Below are positions 1-6,404 of a stretch of DNA of 11,861 nucleotides, piece after piece (the stretch's first letter is position 1; each line of letters starts with the position of its first letter). The position numbers and the translations under genes are program-made. Source of the DNA: an uncultured Clostridium sp. Its GTDB lineage: Bacteria > Bacillota > Clostridia > TANB77 > CAG-508. Location of the stretch: assembly GCA_900555615.1 (NCBI GenBank), contig USMB01000043.1, forward strand, positions 1 through 11,861, in the 5' to 3' direction. Below the pieces are notes generated by a model. It made no database searches. It saw only the letters and a program-made list of their open reading frames with translations, and had not been told where the DNA came from.

Positions 1-66
1 CTCAGTTGGTAGAGCAACAGATTCGTAACCTGTAGGTCGGCAGTTCGATTCTGCCTGTTGGCTCCA
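1..66 (+). tRNA. tRNA-Thr (anticodon CGU), 5' end cut off by the window
   Basis: About ten 5' bases (acceptor strand, positions 8-9 and the first D-stem base) lie outside the window. Visible are the D arm (1-15), an anticodon arm at 17-33 with loop TTCGTAA (22-28) and anticodon CGT (24-26), a short variable loop (34-38), a T arm with perfect GGCAG/CTGCC stem (39-55), the 3' acceptor strand (56-62), discriminator T63 and an encoded CCA (64-66). Anticodon CGU reads the threonine codon ACG. The anticodon stem carries one A-C mismatch at the loop-closing pair (A21/C29). Identity is firm; only the 5' half of the acceptor stem cannot be checked. Confidence 0.95.
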
Positions 67-150
67 TAATGCGTTTTCGTCGAACCAGTTATACATATTG
101 ATATGACTGAGTTTAAAGAAAACAAAAAGTGATTATCTATCACATTATAT

Positions 151-178
151 AAGTCGATTTAGTCGGCTTTATTTTTTT
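151..178 (+). terminator. Intrinsic terminator downstream of tRNA-Thr
   Basis: A 7-bp stem (AAGTCGA at 151-157 with TCGGCTT at 163-169, one T-G wobble) with a 5-nt loop is followed by TTATTTTTTT. It lies 85 nt after the tRNA and probably ends its transcript. A smaller hairpin, GTGAT-TATCT-ATCAC, sits just before it at 129-143. Confidence 0.7.
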
Positions 179-251
179 AAATATCAAGATTGGTAAAAAA
201 GTAAAAGATAGCTCCAAAATATTGAAAAATACAGTTAAAAAAGGAATAACA

Positions 252-338
252 ATGGGTAAAGAATTATATTCTAAGATTGAAGGAACTTACACTTTTAATA
301 ATTGTATACCAAAGATAGAGAATGGTAGAAAAAACTAA
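252..338 (+). pseudogene. TnpV-like N-terminal remnant (28 codons)
   Basis: An ATG at 252, preceded by an AAGGA-type ribosome binding site at 241-245, opens a 28-codon frame starting MGKELYSKIEGTYTFNN and soon ending at TAA (336-338). The start resembles the N-terminus of TnpV-type transposon-encoded proteins, which commonly begin with an E-L/I-Y-x-x-I-x-G-T-Y pattern followed by a short IP-containing segment. Those proteins run to about 110-130 residues, so only the first fifth would remain. The match is short and comes from memory, so this is a tentative call. An alternative is a chance frame in decayed DNA. It sits between the tRNA and the KilA-N remnants, which fits a degraded mobile element. 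Confidence 0.35.
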
Positions 339-483
339 TATTGCTTATGTAGAACTACATACTGCTGTTATTAAAGATAAGTTATAGTTATTCTTTAATG
401 AACATGAATATTTTTACATAGGTAGTTTAGCAAATAAATATCCACTCTCAAAATTAAGAGATTTTATTAATGGTAACTACTAA
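322..483 (+). pseudogene. Unidentified gene fragment interrupted by an in-frame UAG
   Basis: A frame opening at ATG 322 overlaps the end of the TnpV-like piece in another reading phase. It runs 21 codons to a TAG at 385-387, then stays open for another 31 codons to TAA at 481-483. The second half (…EHEYFYIGSLANKYPLSKL…) has a protein-like composition that reads through the stop, so a single gene broken by a point mutation is the simplest explanation. I do not recognise the family. It could be the frameshifted continuation of the preceding fragment, but it does not look like the TnpV C-terminus I know. No convincing ribosome binding site precedes 322. Confidence 0.3.
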
Positions 484-487
484 TTTT

Positions 488-571
488 TTATTTCAAGTAT
501 TTTATATCAGTATCATTTAAAATTTGCATTTGTGAAATTGCTACCTTATTTAACTTTTGAAGTCTTTCATT
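488..571 (-). pseudogene. C-terminal remnant of a KilA-N domain protein
   Basis: On the minus strand, codons from 571 down to the TAA at 488-490 read NERLQKLNKVAISQMQILND and then a short tail. This resembles the conserved C-terminal end of phage and mobile-element KilA-N proteins (…ERLxKLNxxAIxQMxxL…). It is in a different frame from, and directly abuts, the KilA-N N-terminal-domain fragment at 567-839. Roughly 180 residues that normally separate the two parts are missing. The piece has no start of its own. Together the fragments indicate one KilA-N gene that has suffered an internal deletion, with a frame change at or near the junction (566-575). Confidence 0.6.
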
Positions 572-839
572 TTAAACCTGCTTGACTTTTAATTATGGCG
601 AATTCGCCATAATTAAAATCAGGATTATGAATTTCTTCCCAAATGCCTAAAAATTCAATGGTATTTCTTGCTGAATGATATTTATCAGGAGACAGAGATA
701 ATATTAAATTAACATTTGAAAGAATATCATCAACAGATAAGATTTTTCTATTTAATAAACTATTTAGAGAAACTAATATAGTATCAATAGAATCATTAGT
801 ATCAAGATTCAATAGTTTTTCAACTAAATTATCACACAT
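567..839 (-). pseudogene. Chimeric 90-codon ORF: unknown N-part fused to a KilA-N domain fragment
   Basis: From ATG 839 the frame encodes 90 residues. The last ~33 (RNTIEFLGIWEEIHNP…QAGLK) match the middle of a KilA-N DNA-binding domain, a module of phage antirepressors and mobile-element proteins. The first ~57 residues, an asparagine-, leucine- and serine-rich helical-looking stretch, are not part of that domain and are not recognised. The frame remains open upstream of the ATG for 35 more codons, to a TAG at 945-947, without a good start, so the N-part is probably itself the tail of a truncated gene. No convincing ribosome binding site precedes 839. A perfect 32-bp palindrome lies within the KilA-N part (587-618). 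A functional product is unlikely: the domain is cut at both ends. Confidence 0.6.
587..618. repeat. Perfect 32-bp palindrome centred on GAATTC
   Basis: The two 16-base half-sites, TTTTAATTATGGCGAA (587-602) and its exact reverse complement (603-618), abut with no spacer. The palindrome lies inside the coding frame of the KilA-N remnant, about 15 bp from the deletion junction. Both strands begin with TTTT and end with AAAA, so it is not a U-tailed terminator. It could act as a cruciform, a protein-binding site or a rearrangement scar. Confidence 0.8.
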
Positions 840-1072
840 TTTTGTGTCTGTTATTTTAGCTAATTCAGCAAATTTATATACAATATTTTTTAATAATTCT
901 TTTTTTGGTTTTATCCATAAGCAAAAGCTTCCTATAGAATTATACTATATTTAGGTGATTTTTTCTATACTCACATTCTAATATTTTTAGAAAGAGGATA
1001 GAGTCCATAATTTGTATAGATAGATTTCAGAAAAGATTTTGCTTTTAACTAACAGAAGTAGAATTAGAAATA
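840..1072. other. Intergenic decayed stretch with no supported gene
   Basis: Between the chimeric minus-strand ORF and the 25-bp palindrome I see no frame with a plausible start and ribosome binding site. Bases 840-944 continue the minus-strand open frame of the chimeric ORF without a start codon; the frame is stopped by TAG at 945-947. The rest is AT-rich with stops in all frames. Confidence 0.5.
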
Positions 1073-1097
1073 ATGTGGTCACAATTTGTGACCACAT
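1073..1097. promoter_or_regulatory. Perfect 25-bp palindrome upstream of the polysaccharide deacetylase gene
   Basis: Two 12-base arms (ATGTGGTCACAA and its reverse complement) flank a single central T. The site ends 78 nt before the deacetylase start. It is not followed by a T-run on the plus strand, so a dyad operator for a dimeric repressor is a better reading than a terminator. A weak promoter-like pair (TTGTGA at 1086-1091, 19-nt spacer, TAAAAT at 1111-1116) overlaps it, which would suit repression of the downstream gene. The regulator is unknown. Confidence 0.5.
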
Positions 1098-1175
1098 CAA
1101 AACTAGAAAATAAAATAGAGAAAAATTTCTAAAATAATTTGTAAAGTTAATCATATAATTTTATAGGAGGAGCCT

Positions 1176-1970
1176 ATGAAAATATATAGTATAACAAAAA
1201 AGCAAATACAAATAACATTAGGAATTTTAATTTTATGTGTTATAGGCTTAATTGCAGTATTATACAAGCCAATGACAACAGCTGTTAGCATAGAAAAAAA
1301 TGCATCAATATCTCTGAATTTAATGGATAAAATAGCAGAAATAGAAAAAGAAGAAGAGAAGATAGTGTTTCTTACATTTGATGATGGACCAACGCAAGGA
1401 GCTACGCCTAAAATTTTAGATATTTTAAAAGAAGAAGATGTAAAAGCAACATTTTTTGTAATAGGAAAATATGTCGATAGACATCCTGAGATTGTAAAAA
1501 GGGCATATGAAGAAGGACATTATATTGCGAACCATGGATATGATCATAATAATAAAATATTATATCAAAGTGAAGAAAGTTTTAAAAATGAAGTAAATAA
1601 AACAGATGAGGCAATAGGAAAAGCAATTGGAATTGATAATTATTGTTCACATATATTTAGATTTCCTAATGGTTTTATGGCACCATCATATAAGTATCAA
1701 AAGAAAGTGGCGTTAAAGTTACTTAATGATATGAATTATAGGTATGTTGATTGGAATTGTTTAAATAATGATTCAGTAAAAAAATATTCAAAACAACAAT
1801 TGATTAATAATTTAAAGAAAACATCAAAAAATAAAAATATGTTGGTCGTATTAATGCATGATACCAAAGATGTAAGTGACTCTTCATCAGCATTAAAAGA
1901 ATCAATTAAATACCTAAAATCAGAAGGATATATATTTAAAAATTTTTATGATGTACTAGATAATAATTGA
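1176..1970 (+). CDS. Membrane-anchored polysaccharide deacetylase (NodB domain, CE4 family)
   Basis: This 264-residue protein should hydrolyse N-acetyl groups from a GlcNAc- or MurNAc-containing polymer at the outer face of the membrane, such as peptidoglycan. Residues 1-12 are basic, and 13-30 form a hydrophobic signal-anchor with no clear cleavage site. The NodB domain spans about 63-262 with all CE4 motifs: TFDDG at 67-71 (D69 general base, D70 metal ligand), HGYDH at 120-124 (metal ligands H120 and H124), RFPNG at 162-166, DW at 192-193, and LMH ending at H228 (general acid). The start is fixed by AGGAGG at 1165-1170. It is transcribed alone after the decayed region; the palindrome at 1073-1097 may be its operator. 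Related clostridial proteins include PgdA- and PdaA-like enzymes; the exact substrate cannot be told from sequence. Confidence 0.93.
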   Translation: MKIYSITKKQIQITLGILILCVIGLIAVLYKPMTTAVSIEKNASISLNLMDKIAEIEKEEEKIVFLTFDDGPTQGATPKILDILKEEDVKATFFVIGKYVDRHPEIVKRAYEEGHYIANHGYDHNNKILYQSEESFKNEVNKTDEAIGKAIGIDNYCSHIFRFPNGFMAPSYKYQKKVALKLLNDMNYRYVDWNCLNNDSVKKYSKQQLINNLKKTSKNKNMLVVLMHDTKDVSDSSSALKESIKYLKSEGYIFKNFYDVLDNN

Positions 1971-1999
1971 ATTGTATAATATTAAATGGAGGGAAAAGC

Positions 2000-2094
2000 A
2001 TGAATATATACGAGTTGTTGCAGGAATAGGGGATTGGTATATTGTTCAAATAGAAGGAGATTATGTTAGAACGCAAGTATTGGATTATGATTAG
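2000..2094 (+). pseudogene. Frameshifted small gene remnant
   Basis: An ATG at 2000 has an excellent ribosome binding site (GGAGGG 1988-1993, 6-nt spacer), yet its frame ends after nine codons at a TAG (2027-2029). Shifting one frame near codon 5 opens a protein-like stretch, RVVAGIGDWYIVQIEGDYV…, to TAG at 2092-2094. A single-base indel in a once-longer gene explains both facts. The family is not recognised. The stretch overlaps the start of the 68-residue membrane ORF. An alternative is that the nine-codon frame is a short leader peptide, but nothing else supports that. Confidence 0.35.
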
Positions 2095-2269
2095 GCTGAT
2101 TTTAGCAGGAGTCGTTTTTTGCCTGCTTGGAGTAGGCATCGTATTGCTAATCGTAGAACAGGAAGCTGACATCATAATGATTGTTGGAACAAAAATGATG
2201 GGCTTTCTATTGTGCTGTGAAGCACTGAATCTGGAGATTTTCCGAAAGAAGATTTCCACTAAGAAGTGA
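2063..2269 (+). CDS. Small two-segment membrane protein of unknown function (68 aa)
   Basis: The predicted product has two hydrophobic stretches, about residues 8-31 and 37-54, separated by a short acidic segment (EQEAD), and ends in a lysine-rich tail (FRKKISTKK). That pattern fits a hairpin membrane protein with cytoplasmic ends. AAGGAG at 2054-2059 precedes the ATG by only 3 nt; an internal ATG at residue 9 is a possible alternative start. Part of the gene counted by eye (2095-2160) is about 44% G+C, well above the neighbours, so it may have been acquired with the gene scrap at 2000-2094. No homologue is recognised, and it could be a surviving piece of a larger foreign locus. Confidence 0.45.
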   Translation: MLERKYWIMIRLILAGVVFCLLGVGIVLLIVEQEADIIMIVGTKMMGFLLCCEALNLEIFRKKISTKK

Positions 2270-2291
2270 GGTGTGTAGACTATTTTCTCGC

Positions 2292-2337
2292 AAAAAATAG
2301 TGGATTGGAAAATAATTTTTCTAGTTCACTATTTTTT
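2292..2337. terminator. Bidirectional terminator hairpin between convergent genes
   Basis: AAAAAATAGTG (2292-2302) pairs exactly with CACTATTTTTT (2327-2337), with a further weak stem in the loop. The A- and T-tracts at the stem bases let it serve both the plus-strand membrane ORF ending at 2269 and the minus-strand pseudouridine synthase ending at 2390. Confidence 0.7.
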
Positions 2338-2389
2338 ATGAGAATTACGAGGTTACTTTTTCGTTATCCATTCTATAAAAAGTTCCTTA

Positions 2390-3244
2390 TTATTTTAGTT
2401 TAAAAGTTTTTCCATTTAGATAATTTAAAATTTCACTATCTGTTTTAAAGTTAAATGTTAATTGATTAGCAGTAAGCTGTTGATACTTAAAACCGAATTC
2501 TTTATTAACAGAGTTTATTCCATATTTTCCGTCACCAATAATAGGGTAGCCTATGTGAGCTAAATGTGCTCTTATTTGATGAGTTCTGCCAGTTTCAATT
2601 TCCACTTCTAATAATGATGAATTATTTTCAAATTCATTTATTACAGTATAAGAAGTTATAATTTTTTGATAACCTGTTTTAAATTCATCAGATATATAAA
2701 CTAAAGATTTTTTATTATCTTTAAATAAATATGCTTCAAGACGAGCTTTTTTATTTTTAGGCTTTCCATATACTAATGCCAAATATTTTTTTTGAATTTC
2801 ATGATTTTTAAATTTTTTTAATAATATTTCCAAAGAAGCTTCGTTCTTAGCAAATAAAACAAGTCCATTTGTATTTCTATCAAGTCTATGACATGGCATT
2901 GGTAGAAAATCCGAATTTTTATAGATAGAGTGAACTATATTTGTTAAGCTGTCTGGTCCAGTAACTTCCAAGTTGGTTGGTTTATTTATAATTAAAATAT
3001 TAGAATCTTCATATACAATATCAAGTTCTATATTTGGTGATAATAAATTATCAGCAATATAAACTTGAATTTTATTTCCTGTATAAATCGTGCAATCTTT
3101 GTTTGTACGAACTCCATCAATTTTAATATCTTTTTGCCTTAGTGCTTTATAAAGCATATTTTGAGATAAATGTGGGAAACTATCTAATATAAATTTGCAA
3201 AGTTTTTTTCCATTATATTTTTCAGATACATTTAATTCTTTCAT
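2390..3244 (-). CDS. RluA-family pseudouridine synthase with N-terminal S4 domain
   Basis: This 284-residue enzyme should isomerise specific uridines in rRNA or tRNA to pseudouridine. Residues ~11-62 form an S4-type RNA-binding domain; the catalytic domain follows. Signatures are HRLDRNTNGLVLFAK (119-133) with catalytic Asp122, the KKYLALVYGKP segment (152-162), and RTHQIRAHLAHIGYPIIGD (220-238). The frame is open further upstream, to an ATG at 3361. The start at 3244 is chosen because an AAAAGGA-type ribosome binding site precedes it, the protein then begins at the S4 domain, and a promoter predicted at 3267-3295 starts transcription near 3260, which rules out the upstream starts. The exact RNA target (RluC-, RluD- or YhcT-like) cannot be assigned. 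Confidence 0.92.
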   Translation of the reverse strand: MKELNVSEKYNGKKLCKFILDSFPHLSQNMLYKALRQKDIKIDGVRTNKDCTIYTGNKIQVYIADNLLSPNIELDIVYEDSNILIINKPTNLEVTGPDSLTNIVHSIYKNSDFLPMPCHRLDRNTNGLVLFAKNEASLEILLKKFKNHEIQKKYLALVYGKPKNKKARLEAYLFKDNKKSLVYISDEFKTGYQKIITSYTVINEFENNSSLLEVEIETGRTHQIRAHLAHIGYPIIGDGKYGINSVNKEFGFKYQQLTANQLTFNFKTDSEILNYLNGKTFKLK

Positions 3245-3266
3245 AACTTTTTTCCTTTTCTTATAT

Positions 3267-3295
3267 AGAATAGCACATTTTTCTAGCAGATGCAA
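3267..3295 (-). promoter_or_regulatory. Predicted promoter for the S4/RluA pseudouridine synthase
   Basis: Read on the minus strand, TTGCAT (3295-3290) is 17 nt from TATTCT (3272-3267). The predicted start near 3260 gives a short leader of about 16 nt before the ATG at 3244. Confidence 0.5.
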
Positions 3296-3439
3296 TATTA
3301 AAAAAACAGAATTGGTAGAAAAATGTCGAAAAAATGAATAAAAATGAGGAAAATAGAGCAATCTATTAATGAAAATACTGAAAATAAAGTTAAAAAAAGG
3401 TCAAAAACGGCTGAAAAAGCGAAATCAAGGATACACAAT

Positions 3440-3468
3440 TTGCAAAAGATGCAAAATTATGGTATAAT
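3440..3468 (+). promoter_or_regulatory. Predicted sigma-A-type promoter for the M23 peptidase gene
   Basis: TTGCAA (3440-3445), a 17-nt spacer and consensus TATAAT (3463-3468) put the transcription start near 3475. This falls on the upstream in-frame TTG (3474-3476), so that codon is unlikely to be the translation start. Confidence 0.7.
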
Positions 3469-3500
3469 AGAACTTGGTCGCGCAAAAAAGGAGTGAATGT

Positions 3501-4481
3501 ATTATTTTAAAACAACACATAAAATACTACACAAAAGAGAGTTGCAAACTTTTTAGTATAATGGCAATTGCATTAGGTTTAATAATAGCGATTATTTTAT
3601 TAAAATATAAACCAACATATAAGGTAACTCTAGCAGGAAAAGAGTTAGGTTATGTAGAAGATGAAGCAGAATTAAAAGATAGAATCCAAGCAGAAATAAT
3701 AGAGATGAAAGGAAAAAATATCGATTTTGTTTCATTAAATGAGATGCCAAATTATGAGTTTAAGTTAGTAAGTAAAAAACAAGAAACGAATGAAGAAGAA
3801 ATAATGTTAGCATTAAAAGAAGATGCTAGAATAGTATATAAATATTATGCAGTAAATTTAAATGATGAAACAGTAGGTTTAGTAGACAATATTGAAGAAG
3901 CAGAACAAGCTGTAAATCAAATTAAAGAAGAGCATAAAGATGATACAATACAATTAGATTTAAGCATTACAGAAAATTATACAGAAAACATGGAATCAGT
4001 ATCGCTTGAAACAGTTCAAGTAGCTCAAGCCCAAGTAGAGGAAAAGGTAGCAGCACTTATTGAAGAAGACGAAATGAGCAAGATGCCAAAAGTAAATGGA
4101 ATATTGTTAGCAGTAACACCAGTAAATGGAATGGTAACATCCAGATTTGGAGCAGTTAGTTCAATAAGATCTGGTGCACATACAGGAACAGATATATATT
4201 CTGCAATTGGAACACCAATAAAAGCTGTTGCATCTGGAACTGTAATATTTGCAGAAAAAAATGGACCATATGGAAATTTAGTTAAAATTTCTCATGGAAA
4301 TGATGTTGAAACTTGGTATGCACATTGTAGTGCAATATATGTATCAGAAGGAGAAGAGGTTAATGCTGGTGATGTTATAGCTGCAGTTGGAGCAACTGGA
4401 AATGTAACAGGTCCACATTTACATTTAGAGATAAGAGTAAATGGAACAGCAATAAACCCACAACAATATTTATATAAATAA
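3501..4481 (+). CDS. Membrane-anchored M23-family zinc metallopeptidase
   Basis: It probably cleaves peptide cross-bridges of peptidoglycan outside the membrane. Numbered from 3501 (326 aa): hydrophobic anchor at ~18-34; an extracellular region at ~39-190 containing two tandem-like 'YxVxLxGxxxGxVxxxxEAE' segments; M23 domain at ~208-326. The zinc site is complete: H227 and D231 in HTGTD, H275 in YAH, and H306/H308 in HLHLE. The start is unusual. AAGGAG (3488-3493) is followed at the ideal 7-nt spacing by ATT (3501), the first in-frame codon that fits. The ATG at 3497 is out of frame and stops soon, the in-frame TTG at 3474 coincides with the predicted transcription start, and the next in-frame ATG is at 3561, inside the anchor. 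The gene diverges from the pseudouridine synthase and converges on glmS. Confidence 0.88.
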   Translation: MILKQHIKYYTKESCKLFSIMAIALGLIIAIILLKYKPTYKVTLAGKELGYVEDEAELKDRIQAEIIEMKGKNIDFVSLNEMPNYEFKLVSKKQETNEEEIMLALKEDARIVYKYYAVNLNDETVGLVDNIEEAEQAVNQIKEEHKDDTIQLDLSITENYTENMESVSLETVQVAQAQVEEKVAALIEEDEMSKMPKVNGILLAVTPVNGMVTSRFGAVSSIRSGAHTGTDIYSAIGTPIKAVASGTVIFAEKNGPYGNLVKISHGNDVETWYAHCSAIYVSEGEEVNAGDVIAAVGATGNVTGPHLHLEIRVNGTAINPQQYLYK

Positions 4482-4483
4482 AG

Positions 4484-4519
4484 AAATCCAAAAGTCTTGA
4501 TAGACTCTTGGATTTTTTT
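4484..4519. terminator. Shared bidirectional terminator between the M23 peptidase gene and glmS
   Basis: A 13-bp stem with one mismatch (AAATCCAAAAGTC 4484-4496, GACTCTTGGATTT 4503-4515) and a 6-nt loop is followed by a T-run (4513-4519). It begins 3 nt after the M23 stop codon and ends at the glmS stop codon, filling the 38-nt gap between them. Confidence 0.85.
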
Positions 4520-6361
4520 CTATTCAACTGTTACAGATTTTGCAAGGTTTCTAGGTTTATCAACATCTAATCCTTTTTCTTTAGAAATATAGTAAGAAAG
4601 TAATTGTAAAGGAACTATTGCAAGGATTGGTGAAAATAGTACATTAGTATCAGGAACTGTAATAATAGTATCAATATTATTACTTGGTAATTCTTGATTT
4701 GTAATTACTAAAGTTTTAGCACCACGAGTGATAACTTCTTGAATATTGCTAATTGTCTTTTCAACAAGAGCTTTATCTGTAATTATGCTAATAACTGTAA
4801 TACTATTTTCAATTAATGCAATAGGACCATGTTTTAATTCACCTGCTGCATAAGCTTCTGAATGGATATAAGAAATTTCTTTTAGTTTTAGAGAACCTTC
4901 TAATGCAGTGTTATAGTCAACACCTCTACCTAAAAAGAATACATCTTTTTCTTGATAAATATTTTTTGCAAATTCTTTAATTCTATTTGCTGATTTTAGG
5001 GCATTTTCTATTTTTGCTGGAAGAGATAACATCTCTTTTTTTAGTTCTTTTAATTCAAATATAGATGCGCTTTCTAATATTTCAGCAAAATAAATAGCTA
5101 ATATATCAAGTAATACAACTTGAGAAGTATATGCTTTGGTTGAAGCAACTGCAATTTCAGGACCAGCATGTGTATATATACAATAATCGGCTTCTCTGGT
5201 TATTGAACTTCCAATTACATTTGAAACTGCAAGAGTTGTAGCTCCTTTAGATTTTGCAAGTTTTAATGCTGCAATAGTATCTGCAGTTTCTCCAGATTGA
5301 GAAATATAAATACATAAAGTATTTTCATCAATAATAGGATTTCTGTATCTAAATTCAGAAGCTATGTCAACAGTTACAGGAATTTTGCAAAGTTTTTCTA
5401 TTGCAATTTTTCCAGAAAGACCAGCATGCATAGCAGTACCACATGCTACTATATATATTTTATTTATTTTAGATAAAAATTCTTTTGTGAATTTTAAATC
5501 ATCAAAATTGCAAGGCTCATTATCAGGTAGGCGAGAGCCTATTGTTTCCCTAACAGCATTTGGTTGCTCATAAATTTCTTTTAACATATAATCTTCATAT
5601 CCGTTTTTATCTGCACTACTTGCATCCCAATCAATTGTTTTAACACCTTTTTCAATTTTATTTAGATTAATATCATAAAAATCAATTTTATCTCTTGAAA
5701 GTACAGCAAATTCATAATCATTTAATAAATAAAAATCTTTTGTAAATGATAATATTGCTGGGATATCTGAAGAAACATAGTTTTCTCCATTACCTTTCCC
5801 AATAACAAGAGGACTATCTTTACGAACAACAATCAAATTATCAGGCATAAATGTTGAAATAATTTGAAGTCCGAAGCTTCCTTGTAAGTCCATGCAAGCT
5901 TTGTGAACAGCACGTAGGACTTGTAGATTGTCATGATTATCATCTTTTGTGTAATAATAATGTATAAGGTTTGGAATAACTTCTGTATCTGTTTGAGAAT
6001 AGAAGGTATATCCTTTTTTTATTAAAAATTCTTTCAAATCATGATAATTTTCAATAATACCATTATGAACAACAGCAAAAGTATTATTATTATCATAATG
6101 TGGATGAGCATTTTCTTTTGATGGTTTTCCATGTGTAGCCCATCTTGTATGAGCAATACCAATAGTTCCATTTAAATCATTAATGCCTTTTAAATTTTCT
6201 AAATTTTTTACTCTTCCTTTATCTTTCATTATAGCTATTTTATCAGATTCAACAGTAGCTATTCCAGCTGAATCATATCCTCTGTATTCAAGTCTTAATA
6301 GACCATTAATTAATATAGGTGTAGCTTTTTTCTTTCCTATATATCCAATAATTCCACACAT
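4520..6361 (-). CDS. glmS: Glutamine–fructose-6-phosphate aminotransferase (isomerizing), GlmS
   Basis: It converts fructose-6-phosphate and glutamine to glucosamine-6-phosphate, the first step toward UDP-GlcNAc for peptidoglycan; it is cytoplasmic. At 613 residues it is full length. The class II glutamine amidotransferase domain has the N-terminal nucleophile Cys2 (MCGIIGYIG), HTRWATHG (71-78), NGIIENY (100-106) and D125 in the QTDTE segment. Two SIS domains follow at ~290-430 and ~460-600, with CGTAMHAG (307-314), SQSGET (354-359) and EAYAAGELKHGP (502-513). The C-terminal PRNLAKSVTVE carries the conserved catalytic lysine (K608). AAAGGAGG lies 8 nt before the ATG at 6361. Regulation is evident: a glmS self-cleaving ribozyme occupies the leader, so expression should fall when glucosamine-6-phosphate accumulates. 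Confidence 0.98.
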   Translation of the reverse strand: MCGIIGYIGKKKATPILINGLLRLEYRGYDSAGIATVESDKIAIMKDKGRVKNLENLKGINDLNGTIGIAHTRWATHGKPSKENAHPHYDNNNTFAVVHNGIIENYHDLKEFLIKKGYTFYSQTDTEVIPNLIHYYYTKDDNHDNLQVLRAVHKACMDLQGSFGLQIISTFMPDNLIVVRKDSPLVIGKGNGENYVSSDIPAILSFTKDFYLLNDYEFAVLSRDKIDFYDINLNKIEKGVKTIDWDASSADKNGYEDYMLKEIYEQPNAVRETIGSRLPDNEPCNFDDLKFTKEFLSKINKIYIVACGTAMHAGLSGKIAIEKLCKIPVTVDIASEFRYRNPIIDENTLCIYISQSGETADTIAALKLAKSKGATTLAVSNVIGSSITREADYCIYTHAGPEIAVASTKAYTSQVVLLDILAIYFAEILESASIFELKELKKEMLSLPAKIENALKSANRIKEFAKNIYQEKDVFFLGRGVDYNTALEGSLKLKEISYIHSEAYAAGELKHGPIALIENSITVISIITDKALVEKTISNIQEVITRGAKTLVITNQELPSNNIDTIITVPDTNVLFSPILAIVPLQLLSYYISKEKGLDVDKPRNLAKSVTVE

Positions 6362-6404
6362 AAGTAGAACCTCCTTTGATAAATTTAATGTGGAATTGAA
6401 ATAT

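Noticed and set aside
1154..1159. TATAAT just before the deacetylase gene
   Set aside because: Transcription would start inside the AGGAGG site, leaving no usable ribosome binding site; no -35 partner at the right distance.
1936..2259. Minus-strand 107-codon frame opposite the small membrane ORF
   Set aside because: No ribosome binding site, low-complexity composition mirroring the plus strand, and it crosses the end of the deacetylase gene; a shadow frame.
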